DNA of 64,000 bases, taken from the NCBI RefSeq assembly GCF_009746585.1, contig NZ_WRPO01000001.1, positions 186,001 through 250,000 on the forward strand, in the 5' to 3' direction. The position numbers were made by a program, and so were the translations under genes. The notes below the pieces were generated by a model, which did not search any database, was not told where the DNA came from, and worked only from the letters and a program-made list of their open reading frames with translations. The stretch comes from Novosphingobium aquimarinum (lineage in GTDB: Bacteria > Pseudomonadota > Alphaproteobacteria > Sphingomonadales > Sphingomonadaceae). Positions 1 to 10,025 of the stretch are shown here, piece after piece; position 1 is the first letter of the stretch; every line of letters starts with the position of its first letter.

Positions 1-484
1 AACTGATCATCTGCGCCGAAGCGCGCATCGCCGAAAAGAACGGGTACTTCGAGTTCGACGCCCAGCCCGCCATCACCGTGCCGTAAACACCCAGCGAACT
101 GATCGCGAGCACGTAGAGCAGGCCGACGTTGATATTCGAGAGGATCGCGCCCGAATTGAACGGGATCACCGCCCAAGCGAGCAGCGCGACGGTGAACGTC
201 ACGATCGGGGCGATCAGGAAGATGCCCTTATTGGCCGCCGACGGAACGATGGTTTCCTGCAGGAACACCTTGAGGCCATCCGCGAACGACTGAAGCAAGC
301 CGAAGGGGCCAACCACATTAGGCCCGCGCCGCAGTGCCATTGCCGCCCAGATCTTGCGGTCGGCATAGATGATCATCGCGACCGCCAGCATGAGCGGCAG
401 CGCTATCAGCAGGATGCCCGCGATCGTCGCCAGCGCCCACGCCCATTCGTAGGTCATGCCCCAGGATACGAAGGTTTCGGTCAC
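1..484 (-). CDS. nuoH: NADH-quinone oxidoreductase subunit H (partial, 3' end outside window)
   Basis: Membrane subunit of complex I that forms the quinone-access channel with NuoB and NuoD. About 161 N-terminal residues are present and the C-terminus lies off the left edge. The first membrane helix is followed by the family-typical stretch [20 protein letters not shown] and then [20 protein letters not shown] chose the GTG at 484, which overlaps the nuoG stop in a GTGA junction. The next start, an ATG at 457, would remove the usual N-terminal extension. Last visible gene of the nuo operon. Confidence 0.95.
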   Translation of the reverse strand, partial: MTETFVSWGMTYEWAWALATIAGILLIALPLMLAVAMIIYADRKIWAAMALRRGPNVVGPFGLLQSFADGLKVFLQETIVPSAANKGIFLIAPIVTFTVALLAWAVIPFNSGAILSNINVGLLYVLAISSLGVYGTVMAGWASNSKYPFFSAMRASAQMIS

Positions 485-2499
485 TCCGCCGCCTCCGCCA
501 TCTCCTCGCCGTGGAGGAGTTCGGCCGAGCAGCGCTGCATGACGCCGCTCGCGCGGGCGATGGGGTTCGTCATGTAGAAATCCTTGACCGGGTAGGCGAT
601 CGGACCGGAAGCGGAGCCGCCCCCGGCGGGCAGAACATGCCCGTAGTCTGCCAGGCCCTCGATGCCAAGGGCTGGAACGCTCGCGATCATCGCAGCGCGC
701 AATTCGGCGAAGCTGTCGAAGCCGACCGAAACGCCCAGCGCATCTGCCAGCGCGCGCAGGATCGACCAATCCTCGCGGGCATCGCCCGGCGCGAACACGG
801 CCTTGTCGGAAAACTGCACGCGACCTTCGGTGTTGACGTAAGTGCCCGCCTTCTCTGTGAATGCGGCAGCGGGAAGAATGATATCCGCCGCGTGCGCGCC
901 CTTATCGCCGTGATGGCCGACATAGACGATCATCGAATCGGCGAACTTGGTGAAGTCCACTTCGTCCGCGCCCAGCGCCAGCAGCACTTTGGGCTTGGCC
1001 GCGATCAGGTCGGCGATGCCGCCCTTCTTCGCGAAGCCGAGCATCAGCCCGCCCATCCGGCTTGCCGCCATGTGGAGGACATTGAAGCCATTCCACTGCG
1101 TGCCGTCCTCAAGCTCGCGCACGAGGCCGATCTTTTCGCCCAGCGCCAGCGCCGCTTCGAGGCCGCCACGGCCCAGCCCCGCGCCGCCAACGATGATCGC
1201 GGGGCGCTTGGCGTCGCGGATCGTCTCGTAGACTTCGTTCGGCAGATCACCGATCACGGACAAGTCTTCGCCGAGGAACTGTCCGCCGAAGGTCGTGTCC
1301 CATTCGGGGCCGATCAGGAAGACCTTCGCACCGCGCTTGACCGCCTTACGCAGCCGCACGTTCACCAGCGGCGCTTCCCAGCGCACGTTCGACCCGACGA
1401 TCAGGATCGCATCCGCCGTCTCGATACCAGCGAGCGTCGAATTGAAGCTAACCGCAGCCAAGCTGTCGGTCGCGTAATCCATTCCGGTCTGGCGGCCTTC
1501 GAGAAGATCCGATCCCAGAGCACCGAGCAGCGATTTGGCCGCGAACATCGTCTCGCAATCGAGCATGTCGCCCGCCACCGCGGCGATGGACTTGCCTGGG
1601 TTGAGCGATGCCACCGCGGCGAATGCTTCAGACCAACTGGCCGGCTGCAGCTTGCCGTCGCGGCGTATCCACGGGCGATCGAGCCGGCGGTGCGTCAGGC
1701 CATCGACCTGATAGCGCGCCTTGTCGGAGATCCACTCCTCATTGACGTCGTCGTTGATCCGCGGAAGCACGCGCAGCACTTCACGGCCTCGGCTGTCGAT
1801 GCGGATGTTCGCGCCGCAGGCATCGGAAACGTCGATGCCAAGCGTCTTCTTCAGCTCCCAGGGCCGCGCCTCGTAAGCGTAGGGGCGCGAAGTCAGTGCT
1901 CCGACCGGGCACAAGTCGATGACGTTGGCGCTCATCTCGTGCTTGGCCGCATGCTCGAGATAAGTCGTGATCTGCATGTTCTCGCCACGATAGAGCGCGC
2001 CAATCTCGTCCACACCCGCAATCTCTTCGGAAAAGCGCACGCAGCGAGTGCAGTGGATGCAGCGCGTCATCACCGTCTTGATGAGCGGGCCCATGTACTT
2101 CTCGGTGACCGCGCGCTTGTTCTCGTGGTAGCGCGAGCCGCCGCGGCCGTAAGCGACCGACTGGTCCTGCAAGTCGCACTCGCCGCCCTGGTCGCAGATC
2201 GGGCAATCGAGCGGGTGATTGATGAGCAGGAACTCCATCACACCTTCGCGCGCCTTCTTGACCATCTCGGAGTCGGTGCGGATCTCCTGACCTTCAGCAG
2301 CCGGCAGCGCGCACGAGGCCTGCGGCTTGGGCGGTCCCGGCTTCACCTCGACCAGACACATCCGGCAATTGCCCGCGATCGAGAGGCGTTCGTGATAGCA
2401 GAAGCGCGGGATTTCCTTGCCGGCAAGCTCGCACGCCTGCAGCACGGTGGCGCCGTTGGGAACCTCGAGTTCCTCGCCGTCGACTTTGACTTTGGGCAT
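481..2499 (-). CDS. nuoG: NADH-quinone oxidoreductase subunit G
   Basis: Large iron-sulfur subunit of the peripheral arm of complex I; it carries electrons from NuoE/F towards NuoI/B. 672 aa from the ATG at 2499. Cluster ligands are visible: a [2Fe-2S] set C34, C45, C48, C63; then H95, C99, C102, C108; then a [4Fe-4S] set starting C147, C150, C153 with a distal Cys near residue 198. A molybdopterin-oxidoreductase-like domain follows. The open frame extends further upstream, but the start [10 protein letters not shown] fits the family, and its ATG shares one base with the preceding stop (TGATG). This points to translational coupling. Confidence 0.97.
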   Translation of the reverse strand: MPKVKVDGEELEVPNGATVLQACELAGKEIPRFCYHERLSIAGNCRMCLVEVKPGPPKPQASCALPAAEGQEIRTDSEMVKKAREGVMEFLLINHPLDCPICDQGGECDLQDQSVAYGRGGSRYHENKRAVTEKYMGPLIKTVMTRCIHCTRCVRFSEEIAGVDEIGALYRGENMQITTYLEHAAKHEMSANVIDLCPVGALTSRPYAYEARPWELKKTLGIDVSDACGANIRIDSRGREVLRVLPRINDDVNEEWISDKARYQVDGLTHRRLDRPWIRRDGKLQPASWSEAFAAVASLNPGKSIAAVAGDMLDCETMFAAKSLLGALGSDLLEGRQTGMDYATDSLAAVSFNSTLAGIETADAILIVGSNVRWEAPLVNVRLRKAVKRGAKVFLIGPEWDTTFGGQFLGEDLSVIGDLPNEVYETIRDAKRPAIIVGGAGLGRGGLEAALALGEKIGLVRELEDGTQWNGFNVLHMAASRMGGLMLGFAKKGGIADLIAAKPKVLLALGADEVDFTKFADSMIVYVGHHGDKGAHAADIILPAAAFTEKAGTYVNTEGRVQFSDKAVFAPGDAREDWSILRALADALGVSVGFDSFAELRAAMIASVPALGIEGLADYGHVLPAGGGSASGPIAYPVKDFYMTNPIARASGVMQRCSAELLHGEEMAEAAE

Positions 2500-3110
2500 C
2501 AGGCGTCCTTCATGCTCGCGACCGAACGGAACGCGGCGGTCGCCAGCATTGCTCTCATTCCGGCCGGATTGATTGAAAGCGGCTTGGTGGCTTCGGCGGC
2601 CTTGGAGCACGCAGCCATCGTCGCCGAGACCTGCCGCAGTGCGGTCGCTTCTTCGTCGCTGTCCCGCTCGGTCGCGAACAGCGCAGCGACATCATCGGGC
2701 GCCGAGCGCACGGCACAGATCGCGACTTTGTCGGTGAAAGAGAACGAACGCGGCGGAGCGGCGGCGGCAGCGCGCGCAAGCGCTGTCCGGACCCCGCCTG
2801 GTTGTTGCTCGATCAGCGCCTCGGCCAATTCACCAGCGAAAAGCAGGCCGCCCGCGCGCAGCGTGCCGCGAAACGCCGTACAATCCTTGCTTTCGCGCGA
2901 CAGCATCAGAAGCGCGCGATCGTAAGTGGACGTCGTGAAGTCCATCTGCAGCACTCGGGCAGCTTCGGCGGTGTTGCGCTGGGCGATGCAAGCCGCCCAG
3001 TGTTCGAGCGCGCCCCGCGCAGCCGGCGTATTGGTCGCGCGCGCGGGCGATTCGGCCATCGCCGGCGCCGCAAGAAACAGCGCCGCAGCCAAGATGATCC
3101 GTGCGATCAT
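2499..3110 (-). CDS. Uncharacterised secreted protein inside the nuo operon
   Basis: 203 aa with a clear signal peptide ([19 protein letters not shown], cleavage after AMA). The mature part is Ala-rich and helical, with four cysteines near residues 41, 76, 131 and 168 that could form two disulfides in the periplasm. No family was recognised. It is wedged between nuoF and nuoG: its ATG overlaps the nuoF stop by four bases (ATGA) and its TGA shares one base with the nuoG ATG. Such tight coupling suggests co-expression with complex I and possibly a role in assembly or quality control, but that is inference from position only. Confidence 0.85.
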   Translation of the reverse strand: MIARIILAAALFLAAPAMAESPARATNTPAARGALEHWAACIAQRNTAEAARVLQMDFTTSTYDRALLMLSRESKDCTAFRGTLRAGGLLFAGELAEALIEQQPGGVRTALARAAAAAPPRSFSFTDKVAICAVRSAPDDVAALFATERDSDEEATALRQVSATMAACSKAAEATKPLSINPAGMRAMLATAAFRSVASMKDA

Positions 3111-4414
3111 TCCGCAGCCACCTTCACATTGCCGAGACGGTCTTCGATCCGACGCTCCAGCTCAGGGCGGAAGTGGCGGATGAGGCCCTGGATCGGCCAG
3201 GCCGCGGCATCGCCGAGCGCGCAGATCGTGTGGCCTTCGACTTGCTTGGTAACCTGCTGCAGCATGTCGATTTCCTCGACGTGCGCTTCGCCTTCGCGCA
3301 GCCGTTCCATCACGCGCCACATCCAACCGGTGCCTTCACGGCAGGGCGTGCACTGGCCGCAGCTTTCGTGCTTATAAAAGTACGAAAGGCGGGAAATGGC
3401 GCGGACGATGTCGGTGGACTTGTCCATGACGATCACGGCCGCAGTCCCCAGCCCCGAGCCGACAGCCTTGAGGCCGTCGAAGTCCATCGGCGCGTCCCAG
3501 ATCTCGGCCGCCGGCACCAGCGGCACCGAGGAGCCGCCGGGGATCACCGCGAGCAGGTTGTCCTTGCCGCCGCGAATGCCGCCACAGTGCTTCTCGATCA
3601 GTTCCGAGAAGGGAATGCTCATCGCTTCTTCGACGACGCAAGGCTTCTCGACGTGGCCAGAGATCTGAAAGAGCTTGGTGCCCTTGTTGTTCTCGCGCCC
3701 GAAGCTGGCGAACCAGCTCGCGCCGCGGCGCATGATGGTGGGCGCGACCGCGATCGATTCGACGTTGTTGACCGTCGTCGGGCAGCCGTAGAGCCCAGCT
3801 CCAGCCGGGAACGGCGGCTTGAGGCGGGGCTGGCCTTTCTTGCCTTCGAGGCTTTCGATCATCGCGGTCTCTTCACCGCAGATGTAGGCCCCGGCGCCGC
3901 GATGCACGAAGACGTCGAAATCGTAGCCCGATCCGGCCGCGTTCTTGCCGAGCAGGCCCGCGTCGTAGGCCTCCTGCGTGGCCGCGAACAGCACTTCGGC
4001 CTCACGAATGTATTCGCCGCGAATGTAGATGTAGGCCGCGCGCGCACCCATCGCGAAGCCCGCGACTAGCGCGCCTTCGAGCAGCAGATGCGGATCGTGG
4101 CGGATGATCTCGCGATCCTTGCACGACCCCGGCTCGGATTCGTCGGCGTTGATCACCAGGAAGCTGGGCTTGGGATTGCCAAGGTGATCCTTCGGCGGCT
4201 CCTTAGGCATGAACGACCACTTCATCCCGGTCGGAAAGCCCGCGCCGCCGCGACCGCGCAGCCCGGAGTCCTTCATCTCCTGAATGATCGTGTCACGACC
4301 CTTGGCGATGATGTCCTTCGTCCCGTCCCAAGCTCCGCGCGCCTGCGCTTCCTTGAGGTGCCACGACTGATAGCCGTAGACGTTCGTGAAGATGCGGTCC
4401 TTGTCAGCGAGCAT
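3107..4414 (-). CDS. nuoF: NADH-quinone oxidoreductase subunit F
   Basis: FMN- and NADH-binding subunit of complex I, 435 aa. The FMN/NADH loop [16 protein letters not shown] lies near residue 60. The N3 [4Fe-4S] ligands are C352, C355, C358 ([11 protein letters not shown]) and C398. The frame is open another 53 codons upstream, but [14 protein letters not shown] is the family N-terminus, and this ATG shares a base with the stop of the upstream 35-aa gene (TGATG). Part of the nuo operon. Confidence 0.97.
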   Translation of the reverse strand: MLADKDRIFTNVYGYQSWHLKEAQARGAWDGTKDIIAKGRDTIIQEMKDSGLRGRGGAGFPTGMKWSFMPKEPPKDHLGNPKPSFLVINADESEPGSCKDREIIRHDPHLLLEGALVAGFAMGARAAYIYIRGEYIREAEVLFAATQEAYDAGLLGKNAAGSGYDFDVFVHRGAGAYICGEETAMIESLEGKKGQPRLKPPFPAGAGLYGCPTTVNNVESIAVAPTIMRRGASWFASFGRENNKGTKLFQISGHVEKPCVVEEAMSIPFSELIEKHCGGIRGGKDNLLAVIPGGSSVPLVPAAEIWDAPMDFDGLKAVGSGLGTAAVIVMDKSTDIVRAISRLSYFYKHESCGQCTPCREGTGWMWRVMERLREGEAHVEEIDMLQQVTKQVEGHTICALGDAAAWPIQGLIRHFRPELERRIEDRLGNVKVAAE

Positions 4415-4521
4415 CACATCATACCCTTGGCGGTGGCAGCGAGGAACAGTAGCGGCAATACGGTCGCGCCGGAGTCGCGCTTCACCCGAACCATGTGTAA
4501 TTCCCAAGCGGTCGGCGCCAT
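4414..4521 (-). CDS. Putative 35-aa small protein between nuoE and nuoF
   Basis: A very short frame starting [18 protein letters not shown] and ending in a hydrophobic stretch ([10 protein letters not shown]) followed by AKGMM. Support is structural. Its ATG overlaps the TGA of the 46-aa gene by one base (TGATG), and its own TGA overlaps the nuoF ATG in the same way, so it fits exactly between two coupled genes. Function unknown; it may be a short membrane-associated peptide. It could instead serve only as a leader that couples translation into nuoF. Confidence 0.55.
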   Translation of the reverse strand: MAPTAWELHMVRVKRDSGATVLPLLFLAATAKGMM

Positions 4522-4661
4522 CACGCCAGCCCGCCCTGCGAGACGAACCAGAGCGCCAGAACGATGATGCCAATAATGGCCGCGATCTTGATTACGCCCG
4601 TCAGCACCTTCCAAGCGATGACGGCGAGCACAAGCGCGACGAGGATGACTGCGATATTCAC
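4521..4661 (-). CDS. 46-aa hydrophobic small protein between nuoE and nuoF
   Basis: Starts with a GTG that overlaps the nuoE stop (GTGA) and ends with a TGA overlapping the next ATG. The peptide is almost entirely hydrophobic: helix one is [14 protein letters not shown], a short linker KVLTG follows, then helix two [17 protein letters not shown] and the tail SQGGLA. It therefore looks like a two-helix inner-membrane hairpin. Not a known Nuo subunit. Its place in the chain of coupled nuo genes suggests it is made together with complex I. Confidence 0.7.
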   Translation of the reverse strand: MNIAVILVALVLAVIAWKVLTGVIKIAAIIGIIVLALWFVSQGGLA

Positions 4662-5326
4662 CATTCACCTCGGTAATCGTGGTTCTCGGTGACCATGTCC
4701 TTGAGCGTGGTCGGGCCGCCGACCGGTTCGACCGTATGGCGATCGGGATCCTGCGTGCCGGCCTTGGGCGTCTCGCCCTTCGCGAGCGCATCGAGCACCG
4801 CGTCGAGACGCTCGGGTGTCAGGTCCTCGTAATTGTCGTCGTTGATCTGCACCATCGGCGCCGACGAGCAATTGCCCATGCACTCAACCTCGGTCAGCGT
4901 CCACAAGCCATCGTCGGTCGTGTGGCCCTTGGCCATGCCGCGCTTCTTGCATGTTGCCATGATGTCGTCCGAGCCGCGGAGCATGCACGGCGTCGTGCCG
5001 CAGACCTGCACGTGATAGCGCCCGACCGGCACCAGATTGTACATCGTGTAGAAGGTCGCGACTTCGAGCACGCGGACCACCGGCATATCCAGTTCGCGCG
5101 CGACGAACTCGATTACCGGGATCGGCAACCAGCCTTGCGTGTTCGTGGCTTCGCCGACCTGGCGCTGCGCATAGTCGAGCAGCGCCATCACCGCCGAGCG
5201 CTGACGCCCTTCCGGATAACGCGCAATCGCCGCGCGAGCCTTTTCGGCCCACTGCGGATTCCACGAGAAGTTACCCCAACGCTCCCGAAGTTCGGCAGTG
5301 TCGGGTTCGAGATAGCGGTCAGCCAT
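4658..5326 (-). CDS. nuoE: NADH-quinone oxidoreductase subunit E
   Basis: 24-kDa-type [2Fe-2S] subunit of the complex I NADH module, 222 aa. Cluster N1a ligands are C109 and C114 (CGTTPC) and C149 and C153 (CMGNC). The C-terminal extension after residue 165 is charged, as in other alphaproteobacterial NuoE. Its start overlaps the upstream 65-aa membrane gene by eight bases, and its TGA overlaps the GTG of the 46-aa gene. Confidence 0.96.
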   Translation of the reverse strand: MADRYLEPDTAELRERWGNFSWNPQWAEKARAAIARYPEGRQRSAVMALLDYAQRQVGEATNTQGWLPIPVIEFVARELDMPVVRVLEVATFYTMYNLVPVGRYHVQVCGTTPCMLRGSDDIMATCKKRGMAKGHTTDDGLWTLTEVECMGNCSSAPMVQINDDNYEDLTPERLDAVLDALAKGETPKAGTQDPDRHTVEPVGGPTTLKDMVTENHDYRGEW

Positions 5327-5516
5327 GTCTTCCCTTTTTCTTCAGCCAGACGTCCTGACCGAAAAGAAACATTTCGAAGCCGCCGATGGCCGTCACCAGC
5401 ATCGGCAACAGTTCGGACGGTTGTGAACCCAGGTAAACCGCCCCGAAATACAAAACTGCAAGCGCCAGTCCGGTCAGCATTGCCCAGACCCTGGTCATCA
5501 CAAGAACCTTAGTCAT
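5319..5516 (-). CDS. 65-aa two-helix membrane protein between nuoD and nuoE
   Basis: MTKVLVMTRVWAMLTGLALA begins a short protein with two likely transmembrane segments (about residues 11-29 and 36-52) and a basic tail (WLKKKGRHG). A second in-frame ATG at 5498 with AAGG upstream is an alternative start. Its end overlaps nuoE by eight bases, so it belongs to the nuo transcript. No family recognised. A GGGAG about 10 bases before the ATG at 5516 could serve as ribosome site. Confidence 0.7.
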   Translation of the reverse strand: MTKVLVMTRVWAMLTGLALAVLYFGAVYLGSQPSELLPMLVTAIGGFEMFLFGQDVWLKKKGRHG

Positions 5517-5595
5517 CGTTCGCGTACTCCCACCATTCCCGCCGCGCCGTTTGCATCGCCAGGTCCCACCCTGCCAAAGCGCGCTTCCTTTTCCG

Positions 5596-6807
5596 TTACC
5601 GATCACACTCGCCAAATACGACATCGATCGCCCCCAGGATCGCGGTCGCGTCAGGCAACATGTGCCCCTTGCACATGAAATCCATCGCTTGAAGATGCGA
5701 AAACGCCGTCGGCCGGATCTTGCAGCGATACGGCTTGTTGGTGCCGTCCGAGACGAGATACACGCCGAATTCGCCCTTGGGGCTTTCGGTCGCGACGTAG
5801 ACTTCGCCCGCGGGCACGTGAAAGCCCTCGGTATAGAGCTTGAAGTGATGGATCAGCGATTCCATCGAGCTCTTCATTTCCGCGCGCTTGGGCGGAACGA
5901 TCTTGCGATCGTCCGACGCGATCGGGCCCTCGGGAATTTCGGCCAGGCACTGCTTCATGATCTTCGCGGACTGACGCACTTCCTCGACGCGGACCATCAT
6001 CCGGTCGTAGCAATCCGAGTTGGTGCCGACGGGGATCTCGAAATCCATGCGGTCATAGACGTCGTAAGGCTGGCTCTTGCGGATGTCCCAGGGGATACCG
6101 GCAGCCCGGATCATCGGCCCCGAAAAGCCCCAGCGCACCGCATCGTCGCGGCTGACCACGGCAATGTCGACATTGCGCTGCTTGAAGATGCGGTTGTCCA
6201 CCACTAGGCTCATGGCGTCCTCGAACAGCTCGGGCAGGCGCGTGTCGAGCCAGTGCGACATGTCGGCGAGCAGCTTGAGCGGAACGTCCTGGTGCACGCC
6301 GCCGGGGCGGAACCAGGCGCTGTGCATGCGCGCGCCCGAAGCGCGTTCGAAGAAGTTGAGGCAATCCTCGCGGATTTCGAACAGCCACAGGTTTGGCGTC
6401 ATCGCGCCCACGTCCATCACGTGGCTGCCGATGTTGAGCATGTGGTTACAAATGCGCGTGAGCTCCGCGAACAGCACGCGCAGATACTGCGCCCGCAACG
6501 GAACCTCGAGGTTCAGCATCTTCTCGATCGCGAGCACGTAGCTGTGCTCCATGCATAGCGGCGAGCAGTAGTCGAGCCGATCAAAGTAGGGCAGCGCCTG
6601 CAGATAGGTCTTGTGCTCGATCAGCTTTTCGGTGCCGCGATGCAGCAGACCGACGTGCGGATCGACGCGCTCGATCACTTCGCCATCGAGTTCGAGCACC
6701 ATGCGCAGCACGCCGTGCGCGGCCGGGTGCTGCGGCCCGAAGTTGATCGTGTAGTTGTCGACGACCTCACCGGTCGTGGTGGGCGATTTCTCGAGCTGCA
6801 TGCTCAT
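5596..6807 (-). CDS. nuoD: NADH-quinone oxidoreductase subunit D
   Basis: 49-kDa-type subunit of complex I, which with NuoB forms the quinone-binding site. 403 aa. Family features include [20 protein letters not shown] near the N-terminus, HRGTEKL, and the C-terminal [10 protein letters not shown]. The start MSMQLEKSP at 6807 overlaps the nuoC stop (ATGA); a second ATG lies two codons in. The long open frame further upstream is nuoC read in another frame. Confidence 0.97.
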   Translation of the reverse strand: MSMQLEKSPTTTGEVVDNYTINFGPQHPAAHGVLRMVLELDGEVIERVDPHVGLLHRGTEKLIEHKTYLQALPYFDRLDYCSPLCMEHSYVLAIEKMLNLEVPLRAQYLRVLFAELTRICNHMLNIGSHVMDVGAMTPNLWLFEIREDCLNFFERASGARMHSAWFRPGGVHQDVPLKLLADMSHWLDTRLPELFEDAMSLVVDNRIFKQRNVDIAVVSRDDAVRWGFSGPMIRAAGIPWDIRKSQPYDVYDRMDFEIPVGTNSDCYDRMMVRVEEVRQSAKIMKQCLAEIPEGPIASDDRKIVPPKRAEMKSSMESLIHHFKLYTEGFHVPAGEVYVATESPKGEFGVYLVSDGTNKPYRCKIRPTAFSHLQAMDFMCKGHMLPDATAILGAIDVVFGECDR

Positions 6808-7622
6808 GCTTCGCCTCCCTTCTTCGTTGCATCCTGCGGCGGCGAGCTGTCGGTCGCGTCCGGCGCGTCCTTCTCTCGCACGCTGCTGTCCTTTGCCGGA
6901 GCAGCGGCGCTGGCTTTCTCTTCCGCCTTGCTGTCGGTCGGCTCGCCCGCGCCACTGACGCCCTTCTTCCCGGTCGTCGTCGGCTCGTCGACGGGCGGAG
7001 TTGCCGGTGCGACTTTCTCGTCGCCCGGAAGCACGTAGTCCGCGCCTTCCCAGGGGCTCATGAAATCGAAGCTGCGGAAGTCCTGTGCCAGCTTCACCGG
7101 CTCGTAGACGACGCGCTTGTCCTCTTCGGAATAGCGCAGTTCCTGATAGCCGGTGAGCGGGAAGTCCTTGCGGAAGGGATGCCCCTCGAACCCGTAATCG
7201 GTGAGGATGCGCCGCAGATCCTGGTTGCCCGCGAAGACCACGCCATACATGTCGAACACTTCGCGCTCGAGCCAACCCGCAACCGGCCAGAGCCGAGTCG
7301 CGGTCGGCACCGGGGTCGCTTCGGATGCCGTCGTCTTGACGATGATCCGGTGGTTCTTGGTGAGCGAGAGCAGCATGTAGACGACTTCGAACCGCTCGGG
7401 CCGCGAGGGGTAATCGACGCCGGCGATCTCCATCAGCTGCTGGTATTCGTGCTCGTCGCGCAGCAGCCGCAGCGCGTCCTCGAGCGAATCGCGCGCGACC
7501 GACAGCACGATCTCGCCGTGCTCTTCCTTGGCTGCGACCAGCATAGTGCCGAGCGCAGTCGAAAGCGTATCGCGAACGCCGTCATGCGGCGCGTGACGCG
7601 GAGCAGAGTGCAGAACCGGCAT
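6804..7622 (-). CDS. nuoC: NADH-quinone oxidoreductase subunit C with low-complexity tail
   Basis: 30-kDa-type complex I subunit, 272 aa from ATG 7622. The conserved core includes [20 protein letters not shown] and the end of the family domain at [10 protein letters not shown], near residue 196. After that comes about 75 residues rich in Ala, Pro, Lys, Glu, Ser and Thr, which look disordered. Usual NuoC proteins end near residue 200, so this tail is an extension. It starts three bases after nuoB stops and overlaps nuoD. Confidence 0.96.
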   Translation of the reverse strand: MPVLHSAPRHAPHDGVRDTLSTALGTMLVAAKEEHGEIVLSVARDSLEDALRLLRDEHEYQQLMEIAGVDYPSRPERFEVVYMLLSLTKNHRIIVKTTASEATPVPTATRLWPVAGWLEREVFDMYGVVFAGNQDLRRILTDYGFEGHPFRKDFPLTGYQELRYSEEDKRVVYEPVKLAQDFRSFDFMSPWEGADYVLPGDEKVAPATPPVDEPTTTGKKGVSGAGEPTDSKAEEKASAAAPAKDSSVREKDAPDATDSSPPQDATKKGGEA

Positions 7623-7624
7623 TC

Positions 7625-8182
7625 TCAGCGCTCCAAGGTGCCGGCGCGGCGGATCTTGCGCTGCAGCTGCATCACGCCATAGAGCAGCGCTTCGGCAGTG
7701 GGCGGGCAGCCCGGCACGTAGATGTCGACCGGCACGATGCGATCGCAGCCGCGCACCACCGAATAGCTGTAGTGGTAGTAGCCACCGCCGTTCGCGCACG
7801 AACCCATCGAAATGACGTACTTGGGGTCCGACATCTGGTCGTAGACCTTGCGCAGCGCCGGAGCCATCTTGTTGCACAGAGTGCCCGCGACGATCATCAC
7901 GTCGGACTGGCGCGGACTGGCCCGCGGCGCCGCGCCGAAGCGCTCCATGTCGTAGCGCGGCATGTTGACGTGGATCATCTCGACCGCGCAGCACGCGAGC
8001 CCGAACGTCATCCACCACAGCGAGCCGGTGCGGGCCCACTGAAACAGTTCCTCGGTCGAGGTGACGAGAAAGCCCTTGTTCGAGACTTCCTGATTGAGAT
8101 CCTTGAAGAAGGCCTGATCGGGCGCAGTCACTGCGTTATCCGGGTTCATCGGCCGTCCTTCGCTGTCGACAAGAGTGCTCAT
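7625..8182 (-). CDS. nuoB: NADH-quinone oxidoreductase subunit B
   Basis: PSST-type subunit carrying cluster N2, the final iron-sulfur centre before ubiquinone. 185 aa. Ligands are C64 and C65 (GLACCAVEM), C129 ([10 protein letters not shown]) and C159 (VPGCPP). The ATG at 8182 overlaps the nuoA stop (ATGA). Confidence 0.97.
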   Translation of the reverse strand: MSTLVDSEGRPMNPDNAVTAPDQAFFKDLNQEVSNKGFLVTSTEELFQWARTGSLWWMTFGLACCAVEMIHVNMPRYDMERFGAAPRASPRQSDVMIVAGTLCNKMAPALRKVYDQMSDPKYVISMGSCANGGGYYHYSYSVVRGCDRIVPVDIYVPGCPPTAEALLYGVMQLQRKIRRAGTLER

Positions 8183-8553
8183 TCCCAATCCAGAGCTCCC
8201 TTTTTCCAAGCATAGGCGAGGCCGATCGCCAGTTCTCCCAGGAATACCATCATCGTGATCCAGCCCGGCCATCCGGTCAGGTCGAGCGATACGGCCCAGG
8301 GAAACAGGAACGCGGCTTCGAGGTCGAAGATGATGAACAGGATCGCGACGAGATAGAACCGCACGTCGAACTGACTGCGCGGATCCTCGAAGGCGGGAAA
8401 GCCGCATTCGTATTCGGTCAATTTGTCGGCCGTGGGATTGTGCGTCCCCGTCAGGCGCGAAACGCCCATCGGCAGGAACACGAAGATCGCCGAGAGCGCG
8501 AGCGCTATCCCGAGGAATATGAGGATCGGGAGATATTCTGAGAGGTCGACCAA
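8179..8553 (-). CDS. nuoA: NADH-quinone oxidoreductase subunit A
   Basis: Small three-helix membrane subunit of complex I, 124 aa. Family motifs are [20 protein letters not shown] and [12 protein letters not shown]. The start that fits the family N-terminus ([13 protein letters not shown]) is a TTG at 8553. No ATG or GTG is close, and only a weak GAG lies upstream. This is the first gene of the nuo operon, which reads leftwards from the spacer shared with the thiolase gene. Confidence 0.95.
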   Translation of the reverse strand: MVDLSEYLPILIFLGIALALSAIFVFLPMGVSRLTGTHNPTADKLTEYECGFPAFEDPRSQFDVRFYLVAILFIIFDLEAAFLFPWAVSLDLTGWPGWITMMVFLGELAIGLAYAWKKGALDWE

Positions 8554-8697
8554 AATCTCTAACTCGCGTGTTTCTTCGCTTGTTTGCGCGCCCTAGTCCT
8601 GCCGGTCCGCCGGTGCAAGTCCGCCTTCCGACCCAACTTGCCCCCGGCGGGGTGGCACCCTATGTCGCCAGCAAGCCAACTGCCCCTCGCCACACGA

Positions 8698-8758
8698 CAT
8701 TCCGGGCTAATCGGAATGCCACAAAGGACCGTGGGGCGGATTGCCCGCACTGCAGTGC
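8698..8758. promoter_or_regulatory. Two palindromes in the nuoA/thiolase divergent spacer
   Basis: The 261-base spacer between nuoA and the thiolase gene contains a perfect 7-bp inverted repeat CATTCCG/CGGAATG with a 7-base gap (8698-8718) and a perfect 12-bp palindrome GCACTGCAGTGC (8747-8758). Both lie upstream of the thiolase start and could be operators or weak hairpins. No regulator can be named. No convincing sigma-70 promoter was found in the spacer. Confidence 0.4.
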
Positions 8759-8814
8759 AGCATTATGCCAATCGCACGTGCATGTCCAACGTCCAATCGG
8801 GAAGGATCCTCAAG

Positions 8815-10008
8815 ATGGCCCAGATTTCCGCGAACGACCCCATCGTCATACTTTCTTACGCGCGAACGCCGATGGGTGGCTTGCAAGGCGTGCTCGCCGA
8901 TGTGGCAGCGACCGATCTCGGCGCGACCGTGGTGAAGGCCGCAGTCGAACGCGCCGGTGTCGAGGGAGAAGACATCGAGCGCATCTACATGGGCTGCGTG
9001 CTGCCTGCCGGCCTTGGCCAGGCCCCTGCCCGTCAGGCCGCGCTGAAGGCGGGGCTGCCCAAGTCGGTCGAAGCCACGACTGTCAACAAGGTCTGCGGCT
9101 CGGGCATGCAGACGGTCATCATGGGCGCCGAGGCGCTGGCGGCCGGATCGCTCGACTTCGTGATCGCGGGCGGCATGGAATCGATGACCAACGCGCCTTA
9201 CCTGCTCAAGAAGCACCGCGGCGGCGCGCGCGCCGGGCACGACACCGCTTACGACCACATGTTCCTCGACGGTCTCGAAGATGCCTATGACGGCAGCTCG
9301 ATGGGCTCCTTCGCCCAGTGCACCGCCGATGAATACCAGCTCACCCGCGACAATCAGGACGATTACGCAGTCGAATCGCTGCGCCGCGCCAACGAAGCCA
9401 TCGAGAGCGGCGCGTTCAAGGACGAGATCGTCCCGGTCACGGTCAAGTCGCGCAAGGGCGAGACCGTCGTCGATACCGACGAGCAGCCGCCCAAGGGCAA
9501 TCCCGACAAGATCCGCGCACTGCGCGCGGCCTTCGCCAAGGAAGGCACGATCACCGCAGCCAGCTCCAGCTCGATTTCGGACGGCGCCGCTGCCGTGGTT
9601 CTCACCCGCCAGAGCGTCGCGGAAGCCAAGGGACTCAAGCCGATCGCGACCGTGGTCGGCGTGGCTGCGCACGCGCAAGAGCCTGCCAAGTTCACCACCG
9701 CCCCCGTCGGTGCGATCACCAAGCTTGTCGACAAGATCGGCTGGAAGCTTTCGGACGTCGATCTGTTCGAAGTGAACGAGGCCTTCGCCTGTGTCGCGAT
9801 GTTCGCGATGAAGGACCTCGGCATCCCGCACGACAAGGTCAACATTCACGGCGGTGCGACCGCGCTCGGCCACCCGATCGGCGCATCGGGCACCCGCATC
9901 ATCGTCACGCTCATCAACGCGCTGAAGGAAAAGGGTCTGAAGAAGGGAATCGCGTCGCTGTGCATCGGCGGCGGCGAAGCCACAGCCGTGGCGATCGAAC
10001 TCGTCTGA
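8815..10008 (+). CDS. Acetyl-CoA acetyltransferase (thiolase II)
   Basis: Condenses two acetyl-CoA to acetoacetyl-CoA, or cleaves it, in polyhydroxybutyrate, ketone-body or fatty-acid metabolism. 397 aa. Catalytic residues are the nucleophile C94 (NKVCGSGMQT), H353 (GGATALGHPIGASG) and C383 (CIGGGEA). ATG 8815 has a good ribosome site (GGAAGGA) and gives the family N-terminus; the frame stays open 77 codons upstream. It is monocistronic between the divergent nuo operon and a terminator. It could be named phaA or atoB, but no PHB partner genes lie nearby, so the symbol is left open. Confidence 0.95.
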   Translation: MAQISANDPIVILSYARTPMGGLQGVLADVAATDLGATVVKAAVERAGVEGEDIERIYMGCVLPAGLGQAPARQAALKAGLPKSVEATTVNKVCGSGMQTVIMGAEALAAGSLDFVIAGGMESMTNAPYLLKKHRGGARAGHDTAYDHMFLDGLEDAYDGSSMGSFAQCTADEYQLTRDNQDDYAVESLRRANEAIESGAFKDEIVPVTVKSRKGETVVDTDEQPPKGNPDKIRALRAAFAKEGTITAASSSSISDGAAAVVLTRQSVAEAKGLKPIATVVGVAAHAQEPAKFTTAPVGAITKLVDKIGWKLSDVDLFEVNEAFACVAMFAMKDLGIPHDKVNIHGGATALGHPIGASGTRIIVTLINALKEKGLKKGIASLCIGGGEATAVAIELV

Positions 10009-10025
10009 CGAAAACCTGAAGCATG

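Noticed and set aside
511..2925. 804-codon open frame on the plus strand opposite nuoG
   Set aside because: Antisense shadow of GC-rich coding DNA; low-complexity Arg/Ala/His-rich product, no family similarity, and nuoG is certain.
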